Assembly: GCA_000727475.1 (NCBI GenBank)
Contig: KL647289.1
Span: 4,406,019 to 4,470,018 of the forward strand
Source of the DNA: Sarcocystis neurona
Taxonomy: Eukaryota; Apicomplexa; Conoidasida; Eucoccidiorida; Sarcocystidae
Direction: 5' to 3'
Length of the DNA: 64,000 nt
How positions within the stretch are numbered: position 1 is the first letter of the stretch; each line of letters opens with the position of its first letter. The notes beneath the pieces are model-generated. The model was given only the letters and a program-made list of their open reading frames with translations. It was not told the origin of the DNA and ran no database searches. Positions 35,186 through 45,082 of the stretch are shown here, one piece after another. Position numbers and translations under genes: made by a program.

Positions 35186-38100
35186 TTACAGTTCATCGTG
35201 TTCCGTTTCCCCCTCTTTGTTTTCCTGCTCTCCCTTCTGTTCTTCAGCTTCGTCCTCCTCTTCCTCGTCCGTACCATCATCGGCTGAGGCTTTCTCATCT
35301 CCGACTTCTTCGTCGCTTTCCTCGGACGTGCTTACGGGCACATACTCATTCACTAGATCTTTATCTTCAAGGGGCTCATTCATCGGCTTATAACCAAGCT
35401 CTGAACCAATGGCTTTGTAGATGCTATGTGCAATATCTTTAGGATTATCAACTTCGAAGCCGGAAGACAATTTGGCAGCCTCAAACAACGTAGTGGCTAA
35501 TTCTAAGTCTCTCGGCTTGATTCGATCCTCGTGTTGCGAAAGTTCTAAGAAGTACTGAATAAACTTGTGATTCGGATTGATTTCGAATACCTTCTGTCCC
35601 ATCATCATCTTTAAATGACGCGGATCCGCAAAGGTCTGGGATTTCATCATCTTCTCCATGTGCGCTGAATATCCCCACTCGCTTGCCACTACGGCGCACG
35701 GTGCATCTACCAGGCGCTTCGAAATCTCAACACGCATGACCTTGTCGCCCAGTATTTTCTTCCACCATTTCGTGAGTGGCTCGAAGTCCTTACGAACCAG
35801 GGTCTCTCGCTTTTTTTCTTCCTCTGTTTGCTCAAGCTTGACATCTCCCTTCTGGATGGAAACGAATTTCTTACCTAAAAGCATGACGCGCAACACCGCA
35901 TACAGTAAAAAAGTGCACACGTACACCTCCCGATGCTTGCAGCTACAAGAATCCAGTCCAGTGGTGCGCAGTCTGTAAGTATGCACAACAGTACGGATGT
36001 AGAACTTCCTCCAGCCGGCACCTCTCTTTCCTATAGTCTGCGCTACACGCAAGTCTACAACCAAGTATCACGCAGTCTGACTCTGTATACTTCGCCGCAT
36101 GCGCGCAACTATACACAAGTCATTTCAACCTTGAGCACACCGCAACGACGAACACGAACTAACATCACCATCCACAAGACGATGTAGCACATGGTGGTCA
36201 ACATATCTGAAGGTGAAAAGAAACTGCAACGTTTTTCCTTCCCTCGAGCTCTGGTTCTGCAAAAGTGTGCAGAAAGTGTTGGGTAGTTGTTTCGCGTAAC
36301 ACAAACGTCAGCTCACCGTCAAAATCAAGAACCCGCTGGATGCACGGCTCATCCATCGATTCAGTGAAGAGCAAGACTTCGATGCCTTTCTTGAGAAAGA
36401 TTTGCATTTCGGGAGACTTCATGAGCTGCTCTACAGAATCACCCGCCGCATAGTAAATATTCTGCTGATTCTCCGGCATATTAGCGACGATGGTCTCGAT
36501 GGGAATCATTTCATCAACTGACTTGCTTGTATAGAAGCGCATCAGCTTAACAAGCTTGTTGCGATTGGCGTCATCCTCGTAGCACCCGAGCTTGATGTTC
36601 CTGGCAAATTCATCGTAGAATCGGTCATAGAGACTCTTTTCCTTAAGAGATTTCTCGAGTTCTTTCTTCTTTTCTCCGTCCTCAGTCTCTGAAAGTTCCT
36701 TTTTCATGCTTTCGCGATCCTTTTCAGAGTCCACAGCTAATTTACGCAGAGTTTCCAGCGTTTTCCGGACCAACTTCTTGGAGATGACATTCAAAATCTT
36801 CTGCTGCTGCAGGTGCTCGCGTGAAACATTGAGAGGCAGATCATCACTGTCCACAACACCTTTAATGAAGTGCAAGTACTTCGGCAAAATGTTGTCAAAC
36901 TGGTCCGCAACCAAAACACGCCTCACGTATACTTTGATGTTCGTCTGCTTGTCGAAATAACTGCTGTATATGTCTGATGGCGCTCGCTTTGGAATGTAGA
37001 GTAGTGCCTTGAATTCGACCTCCCCTTCTGCAGTGAAATGAATGTGGGCCAGACTCTCCGACCAGTCTTTAGTGATGCTCTTATAGAAGTCGTCATAGTC
37101 CTTCTGCGTGATATCCTCCTTAGGGCGTAGCCATATTGCTTTCTGCGTATTAACTTGCTCCCACTCGTCCACCTGCTTGCTCACAGTCTTGGTTTTCGGC
37201 TAAACGCAAAACGGACGGATTCAACTAGAGGAGACGCAAACATGCACAGCGACGAAGCGCACACACATATCTTGCCTCGGAGTTGACCTACTATCTGCAG
37301 CCACATTCTCAGTACGCGCCTCCTTGTTACAGGCACCGGGGCGCCCAGAGCCATGCAAGGTCTACCATGTTTCCTTCAACTAGTTCCCTTACCTTGTCGG
37401 ATTCCTTGCCTTCCTCGCCTTCTTTCACTTCCACGTCGTCCTCCTCCTTCCCTTCCGCCTTGCCTTCATCCTTCTCTGTGTCCTCTTCAACTGGCACCTC
37501 CTCATCAACAGTCTTCGTCACGCGCACGTAAATCGGGTAAGAGACGAACTGGCTGAATTTTGTTGCTAGATCCTTCAGCTTCCATTCACTTAGATACTCC
37601 GTAGCATCTTCCTTCATGTGCATCGTCACGCACGTGCCGCGTCCAAGTGTGTTGCCGCGAGGGTCTTTCGCGACTTGGAACTTCGCGTCGGCAGATGACT
37701 CCCAGATGTACTGTTCGTCATCTGGATGCTTCGTGACTACTGTGACTTTGTCAGCAACGAGAAAGGCGCTGTAGAAACCCACACCGAACTGACCGATGAG
37801 ATTCACCTCTGTACCTTGTGCCATGGCCTCCAAAAAGTTCGTCGTGCCTGATTTCGCCACAGTCCCAAGGTTGTTGATTAAATCCTGTTTTGTCATACCA
37901 ATGCCGGTATCGATCACTGATAACGTTTTCGCCGCCGGATCAAATTCCAAGCGAACGTCCAGATGGCTCTTCGGTTCCATCAGACGGCTGTCACTCAACG
38001 CCATAAAGCGCACCTAAATGTAAAAACATCCCCACACACACGAACCGGCAAAATTATTCCTGAAAAAGATATGCGCCAGCAAACTACTTTTTTCACATTT

Positions 38101-39086
38101 GTGCATTTACACGCACGACTGCACATGGCGTTCAGACGTCAGAAACATCGTTTACGGATAAAACTTCCCCCCGCATCCTCGTGCGCACTTCAGGCAGAAG
38201 TTCAGCCTTCGGTCGGAGACACGTACGACGCGAGACAAGCGCACTCAATACACGTATGCTGCTACTTGCAGACTGTTCGCGTCGTACGCAGACGCTTTTC
38301 AGGGACGATACCACGTAGACTCGACCACCGCCCAGTAATAGCAACACGTTCATTCAGCTTCTCTCTCATTCTCACGTAATGCGGCACGCGAAGCACGTAC
38401 ACTGAAGCATCCTTCCGCCAGCGGGAGTCTGTTTTCTTTTGTAGCAGATCACGACGATATCCAAGGATACGTTTGATACCAAATATATTCAGTCACTGTC
38501 CAGTCATCGCGACGCGTTCAACTGGTTTCTTCCCCGCAGTCCTGTTAGGCGGAATGCAGAGCACGATACGCAAACCTCCTTCCGCCAGTGGAAGTCTGCT
38601 CCCCCCTGCAACGTAGTAAGTCCCACGTAACGTGTGCAAGCTACAACCTGACCCACACCTGTGTTAGGAAAATCTCACCTTCTCCAGAGCATCCACAGCA
38701 TTCGAAATGAGCTCTCGCAGAAACACGTCGCGCTCTGTGTAAAGCGCGTGTACAATGAGATCGAGCAGACGGGTAACTTCTGCTTGGTACTGGTGAGATT
38801 CTTGTGTACTCTGTAGAGTATCCATGTCTGCTTCTGTCAACGCCGCAGGATTCTTTGTTTCGTTCTCTACAGGTAGCACGCGTGGAGCGTCGTCCGTGTT
38901 TGGAGACGCAGCCGCAGCGAACAAGAACACGGGCCTTTCAGTACCAAAGGGAGACGAGAGAGACAACCGCGCAGTGGTCATCTGAGTGGAGTACCGCTGT
39001 AACAGTGAACAGCAGAGTAAACCTGCCGTAAGGGCGCACGTAAATGGCGCAACGCGCCGCCGTCCCGTTGAGCCTGTACGAGCCAT
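35186..39086 (-). CDS. GRP94: Endoplasmin, ER HSP90 chaperone (GRP94), four exons
   Basis: This is an ATP-dependent chaperone of the ER lumen that folds secreted and membrane clients. Exons (minus) are 39086-38679, 38013-37393, 37199-36317 and 35874-35186. All phases close and give 866 residues. The N-terminal domain has [18 protein letters not shown] (ATP-binding helix), DTGIGMT, and [15 protein letters not shown]. An acidic charged linker follows ([18 protein letters not shown]), then [34 protein letters not shown] and [15 protein letters not shown] of the middle domain. The exon 3/4 junction rebuilds [14 protein letters not shown]. The C-terminal domain is followed by an acidic tail ending HDEL, an ER-retrieval signal that separates it from cytosolic HSP90 and TRAP1. 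The N-terminus has a hydrophobic stretch ([15 protein letters not shown]) after basic residues, as expected for a signal peptide. An ATG 24 codons upstream (39158) is an alternative start, but it puts more charge before the hydrophobic core. Confidence 0.97.
38310..38640. repeat. Imperfect 167-bp duplication in GRP94 intron 1
   Basis: Two diverged copies lie inside the first intron (38678-38014). Shared elements recur about 167-168 bases apart: CCAGTMATMGC (38332 and 38500), CGTTCAN (near both), and CCTTCCGCCAG (38411 and 38578). The copies differ at many positions. The sequence is noncoding. Confidence 0.7.
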
Positions 39087-39440
39087 TTTTTTGATGCTGA
39101 CTTTACGACCCAAACGGTACCACTGGCAGCAGCGCGTGGTGCAGCGCGCTCTTAGCAAGTGACGTCTGCGCCGAAGACCTTCGTAGATCTTTCTACCTCC
39201 GCAGAAACCACCTCAAAGCACTTCACGATGTCCGCAAACTTTTCTCCCTATAACTAACGGACGCAAAAAGCAACGCACACAGGTGTAACAGTAGTCATTC
39301 ATGGCTGCATACAAAACGCACACCAAAATCTGTGTTGCCTCGCCCTACAACCTTTCAGATACTGTATATCGATGAGGCGACGCAGTACGATACGCCACAA
39401 ACTCCGCTAAGGACATCATGAACCCACATGCACTCACACA
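39087..39440. promoter_or_regulatory. 5' region of GRP94
   Basis: This is the short spacer between the GRP94 start and the cytochrome b-like fragment. It must contain the GRP94 5' leader and core promoter by position. I see no TATA-like box or unfolded-protein-response element that I can name. Confidence 0.3.
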
Positions 39441-39446
39441 ATTGCG

Positions 39447-39560
39447 CAGTAGATTGGCAATTACTGTGGCACCTCCAAAACTCATCTTTTCCCATGGTAC
39501 TATGCATCCGGAGGAAGCGGTGGCAATTGTAATGATGTATAATACAAGTCCATCGGAGGA
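39447..39560 (-). pseudogene. cob: Cytochrome b-like fragment, probable nuclear mitochondrial insertion
   Basis: A minus-strand frame reads [19 protein letters not shown], then [17 protein letters not shown]. This lines up with the universal cytochrome b core G-[FY]-V-L-P-W-G-Q-M-S-x-W-G-A-T-V-I-T-N-L-L and with the membrane helix before it. About 38 codons match. Both flanks leave the family at once, so only an internal fragment is present. Key residues differ (Gly-Gln to Glu-Lys after PW, and Trp to Gly before GATVI), so it is not a functional gene. Apicomplexan nuclear genomes are known to hold such mitochondrial fragments. The frame is uninterrupted over the fragment. The plus strand also has an open frame over 39418-39621, which I take as a shadow. 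Confidence 0.7.
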
Positions 39561-40486
39561 CCGCTCGTATCGGTTTGGGCTGATGCTACACCATCCTTGG
39601 TATCTGGTGTTAACAAGGTAGGTTCGCCTCACGCCTGTCCTCTCTACAGGAAGATGTGTAGGAGTAACGGAGTGCGCCTTTCCGTCCCTGCAGATACTTC
39701 AAGAATATCAATCTGATGCGAAATCACTGCTCGAGAAAACAAAATTATCCACCTAGGTATATACGATACGACGGTTTGCCTTCTCGAGGTTCGGAATGTA
39801 AATCTGATCAATGCACCATTTGAATATGGCGTTAGCGATACAGCAAATACCACGAAAGGACGAGTATGCGTACGCCGTCGGAGCGATGTTGCGCTACGAG
39901 AGTGCTGGAAACAAACCACGTCGTCTACTAGACTATGGTTCATTAACTTGGTCCCTGGCGTGTGACCAAAGCGTATCCCGCTCAACTGCACAACAGTTCC
40001 GTAACATCTTTCCTGAAAGCGCTACGGCACCACTTCTGCTCACTGCACTTCAGCGTTCCCTACGCCTTTTGCATTTCCTTGGTGCGGCAGCCGCGTCGGT
40101 ACAAGACAACCACTGAGACACTTCTCGACAACCGTCTACTTACAAGGTTTGTCAGCTACCCAGACGTTTTCCGGTGTACCCTGAGAGCGCCTCTCGTCGA
40201 AGACGCCCAATATTAAATGGTGGAGTGTTCAAGAAGTGACACTAAAAGCGCCGAAGAGCAAACCACGCGGGACAGAAAAAACACATCTGTTCTTCGCATG
40301 GTGAACTTGTCGCGGTGACCGATACGGACAGAGCATCTTCGCACTGACGCGCGGCACCCGGTGTGACACGTTTTTGGGTGAGACAATACCGGGCAGCGAG
40401 ACAACCTCCCCCCTCCTGCAAAGGCTAGGCACTGTCATTCGCCGGCATCATTGCACCGCCCAGACCACAAAGAAAAGGTATACTCG
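39561..40486. other. No gene seen
   Basis: This stretch lies between the cytochrome b-like fragment and the next minus-strand gene. Short frames at 39811-40116 (plus) and 39644-39991 (minus) overlap each other and neither has features of a protein family. I checked for further cytochrome b sequence upstream of the fragment and saw none. Confidence 0.4.
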
Positions 40487-41885
40487 CTACTGCCTCACAG
40501 GGTGAACTTCTCCCCCACGCGTGATGAAAGGAGCCGTAACACGCGCTCGACTCACGAAGGGGTGTCCTGCGCTCTACATACAGAAGTATTCTGCATACGT
40601 GTATTTCGGCATATTGACATATATGTACATACGCATATATATATATATATATATACATCCACGGCTGCCCAGAATGCCGTCTTGATTAGCGCTTCGTACG
40701 AAGATTACACAGCTGCGTTTTCACCAGTGCAACCCACAAAGGAACTGGGGTGCACTAGTCCTTACCGCGTGGGTCGAAAGGCACCAAGATGACAGCAACG
40801 TTCAGGTCTGCAGGGAATTGACTGAACTCGATCGAGGCTACCGAGAGGTCGAAGGCGGCAAAAAAGCTCAAGATCCACCGGGGAGAAAGCCGTGCGACCC
40901 TCTCTTTGGCATCTGCGAAAAAGAGTAGGACGATGCACTATTCTGGAGGCTGGAAACTGTGAACCAGCAGCCACTGTCTCGTGGGAGGACTGGCTAGAGG
41001 GCGAACGGTCCAGATATCTATGGTGGTGCAAGGGGCACCACCGAAGACAAAGTCGTTAACGCTGTTATGGTCTGTACGCAAGGAAGTAAAGATTTGAGAG
41101 TTGAACCATTTAACACAGCAACGTTCACGAGGAACGCCAGCACAAAACAGACACTCCAGGTACTGTGCTGCTTCTTCTTTGTAAGAAAAGAAGCGGGGAG
41201 AAGTACCGCCCTCCCCGTAAGACGAGGCTACTGTTGCAGGAACGCGCCACCGATAAGAGGAGCAACAGCAACAGCAGTGGCACCGGCAGCACCGCCGGCA
41301 GCTTTTGCTGCGGCTGCGCCAGTAACGGCAGCAGGAGCCGCTTGGTGGGACGGCAGCGCCAACAGCAGCAGGATTTGCTCCAGTACATACACTCACGGTG
41401 GCAACGTATGGCAGAGTATAAGAGCACTCCCAGACAGGTGGCACCGTCACGGGAGTGCTAGGACGACCCCTGAATTGCTTTGCCCCCAGGTGGTTACACG
41501 GTGATGATTCCTGCCCACCGGTTGTCCAACGCTGAAAAACACAACGACGACGACGACGAGACATTTTAAGCTCAAAAATTGGGTATCTTTTTGCTTCCAC
41601 CAGCTATCGAGAGGGCCACTTATTCCTGGCCACAAGCGGGATACGGCTGTCAATACATACGAACGGCACGAGGGACAGCAGCTGTAGCTGGCTCTTCGTT
41701 AAAAACACGTTTTCCTCCACTCGAAAGTGTTTTTCTTCCAAGCCGTTGACTGCGTCACGATCCGTTCCGAGACATGTACGTCTTAGACGCGTACCTTCTG
41801 TGTATGCTGGAGAACAGGTGGACTCCTTTTTTGTGCTCTCGATGACTTCCGCATGTGTAGTGCGTAGATCTGCGTAGATCCCCAT
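40487..41885 (-). CDS. Unknown protein, five exons, 235 residues
   Basis: Five minus-strand exons join with matching phases: 41885-41661 (ATG start, donor GTATGT), 41531-41397 (acceptor GTGTTTTTCAG, donor GTGAGT), 41162-41042, 40912-40766 (acceptor CTTTTTCGCAG, donor GTAAGG) and 40566-40487 (stop TAG). The product begins MGIYADLRTTHAEVIEST, contains VENVFLTKSQLQLLSLVPF-like helices and NSQIFTSLRTDHNSVNDF, then PRWILSFFAAFDLSVASIEF and NVAVILVPFDPRGHPF, and ends GGEVHPVRQ. The hydrophobic parts are short and look like buried strands and helices, not membrane spans. I do not recognise the family. The weakest join is the 41042 donor (GTGGTG) with the 41162 acceptor. The intron 41396-41163 contains a CAG/CTG tract that could instead be coding. 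Confidence 0.5.
40633..40657. repeat. (TA)n microsatellite
   Basis: A short TA tract inside the last intron of the five-exon unknown gene. Confidence 0.9.
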
Positions 41886-44800
41886 GGTATGTGTAGCCGT
41901 AGTTGCACTACAATTACCTCCACACGTCCATATATGAACCAGTCACGTGGCGCTAAGTTCACGTCCGGGAAACCATGTGAAAGAACACTATTTTTGTCGC
42001 TCGCGGCCATATTCCAGCGCTATCGAAGCCAGTGTAGAACTGACTGGCTATTTTGTGTGCATCTGGATTTAGAACCGTTCCTCTACTATTCAAAACGAAC
42101 TCTGCTGAGCAAGTCGAAAGCAGCAAGTACTCGTTGTTCGTTTCCAACGGGGTGTATGGCTATCTCTTTTTCAACGCCACCTCCCCATCAACACGATAGT
42201 GCCAGCCTTTTCCGACTTCACCAAGCCGCACAGATGTACGTGTCTGTGTACTGGTGGCCAGTCAAATAAGTTCACGTCCTATGCGTATATGTGGGCCAGC
42301 AGTGCTGACGTGTTCTCTGGAAGAACTACTGCGTGGCTCCTGTGCGTACGACGGTGTGGTACATGTTTTCGTGTTGTTCCTCGGCAGTAGTGGAGGAAAA
42401 ATCCAACTGCATTGAGCCGTATAGCCCGGCATTCCCGGCTACATCGTACAGTGACTAAGTGTCCAATCATTCAAACCGTACGTGGTCTTTGCATTTTGAG
42501 CAAACAGTGTCGCTAGAAGGGTGTGCAAGCGTTGTTTCGGCGTACTGTACGCTTTTGTCATCGAATGGTCATCCGGTGCCTGTAGGGATACTGTACTTAC
42601 CCCCACTCTACTGTAAACACAGGTGCTTTTGTTTCTGCTGCAGGCCAATCAGGCGTGTTGGTAAAACACTCCGTAAGGCTTTGTTTTCCCCCTACATTTG
42701 CACATGTGTATGTAGGTGAATCCGTATATCTACGCGCAAATCACTTGGCACGCATGTGCATCCAGTGGAGTTCTACGCACGCGTAGGTAAGTGTTTGTGC
42801 ATCTGTATCGCTTGCACTGATGGCGAAACATAAATATGATATTATGCAATGTACAAACCCGAGTCTCGTAAGTTTCGTTGTTTGGTGCCCCCTGCTTCAA
42901 CATGATTTCTACAGATATCTTGCGTCTTGTTCACGCACGGCCTAAGTGGCAATATAACAGTAGTAGCAAGCCGTCTGCGCGTTGTTTACCAGCGGCATCA
43001 TCACACAGTGCATATCTGTGCAATCGTGTTATGACGTTCTCGTGTGATGGTCAACAGTGCATCTCACGTAGATATATATGACTCCGTGCTGCCTATCTCA
43101 GTCACGGAGAGATCCCGACGCGATCAAAAATGTCTTTATCCTGGAGAATGCACCTGTGTTTCGTGGGACAGTTACGTCGCCGTAGATGTAAACAATTGCA
43201 GGTGAAGTGTTTTCATGTTGTATGGGCGGCTGACGCTGCCGCTTTGGGCAAAATCGTTGAGTGTACACCCCGGCGAGGCAGGATAGCTATATCTGTTTCA
43301 GAAAGGTACAGAGCAGAGAAAAGATAAAAGCGAAAAGTAAACTTACTTGGCTGTCGGCCTGCGGCAATCCATGTGATTACGAGTGCAGCGGACTGCTCAC
43401 AAAAGGTACACAGGGAATTACAACGTGGTAGCCGGGTATGTTGTGAGTGCTGCAACGAAGTGACCCACCATTGTGAGCACATGCGAGCGACTCGGCCTCT
43501 GTGAGCTCTCCCGCTATCACAAAACGCTATGTCCTAGCAGGAAGAAAGCTTACACGTCTACGCGTCGTCGCGTGTGGGTACACACGTATACATATATATA
43601 TATAATATATATATATATATGTACATGTATGTATACGTACGTGTACGCAGGCGGGGTCGTCGGATAAGTATGTGTACCTGTGCTGCTTCTTGGACATATA
43701 TGAGTTGTGTGGGAAAACATGGTCAGCAATAATTTTGTTGCTGTTATCCCTTTGAAAGTACTTCGTATCTGGTTCTGTACCTTTTTCAGGTGGTCGTGAA
43801 GCGTTGTTACATGCTTTGTAGAGACACGCTGTGATACGCTCAACTACGGAAGCGTGTAGAATAGCGTGCGTTATTCCTTTGCCTTGATGTGAGACAGCTG
43901 CACGCATGTGGACGCATCTGTATGGTTTCACGATGCAGAATCTGACAGGCAGCCCTTTTTAGCGAGGATGGAGAACAGGGCAGAGAAGCATAGACATCAA
44001 CGCTTGGTCAGGGTGTTTGTGTGCGTGATTTGCTACGTGTAAAAATATGTCACGCGAGCATTCTTCGGCTCGTGGATGTGCACCAGTTGACACGTACAGC
44101 CCTATCGGGGTGTTGTACACTCGAAGACTGGTTACACACTGGCGTTCTGCTATTCACGTGTATCCATGACGGTGCGTTTGCTCTTAATCGGCCACAACAG
44201 AAGCGCTTCTTTAGCGCAGGGTAATAGCTGTGGTAAACCTGTCTCTCACCGATGTGTTTTTTTGTCTACACGCCACCTGCTCGAACGTTAGGTCGACTAT
44301 CCGCACTATGGATACGTGCGGATACTTACTAGGATATGTGTGTGCGTGTACCCGAATTGTAGTGGCTCTTCCCGAGCACGCATAAAAACATTGTGTCCTG
44401 ACCTCCGTGTGGACGTTCTTGCTGATGACAGCGTGAATCATCAACAGTAGGACCTGTATACATACGTAGCTTCGTACGCCGGCTGTAGGCGTAATTTTCG
44501 CCGTGCCGTCATTCTTCAACAAAATCCGCAGCAGCGAAGCATGTGGAGTCTTCTTCTTCATCCTGCTGTAGGTACAGCGGCTTCCGAAATATCGGACCGG
44601 CGCCTTACGAATGCCGCATCACCCACCTCTCGCCACGTTGTCGCGTCGCAGGAGAACCAGCAGCAAACGAGCAGCAGGTTCGTGCATTGCTTTTCATTTG
44701 TAGTTCTACAGCACCTCCTTGATGTGCGCAGACGCATGCACATCACCTGCAAGACCCACGGGTATACCAGGCACCGGGTGGCCAGTGTGCCTAACACCAG

Positions 44801-45082
44801 CAGCAGCGTATAATTACTCCCCTCCCGGGCAGGAAAATATGGCCGAAGGGGCACTTGAACATTTTCGACTTCTGTAGCGCCAGCTGTCACAGGGAGCTAG
44901 TGGCTATGTTCCTGCAGAGGGGGTAAGACTTCGTTACGCCCAGTGTAGGGAACATTCACGACAGTGACCGACAGCTCCCGCAATTCAGTAAGCCGCGTCA
45001 GGTACGCCTGCGAGCACATGGTACTTTCTGTAACGTCGTACCGGCACTCACCAGGACACAGCACGAAATTCTGATCGTGCTC
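41886..45082. other. Intergenic region, no firm gene
   Basis: Upstream of the five-exon unknown gene and of the ODR4-like gene, which point away from each other, so both promoters should lie here. A (TA)n tract sits at about 43587-43622. Candidate frames near the right end (44541-44813 plus, 44558-44890 minus, 44897-45367 minus) overlap and contradict each other. The last reads FVLCPGECRYDVTESTM and could be part of a minus-strand gene or a shadow of an upstream exon of the ODR4-like gene. Confidence 0.35.

Noticed and set aside
39418..39621. Plus-strand frame of 67 codons opposite the cytochrome b-like fragment, with a good GTAGGT donor at its end
   Set aside because: The minus-strand reading matches the cytochrome b core, so the plus reading is most simply a shadow, although its donor-like end made it look like an exon.
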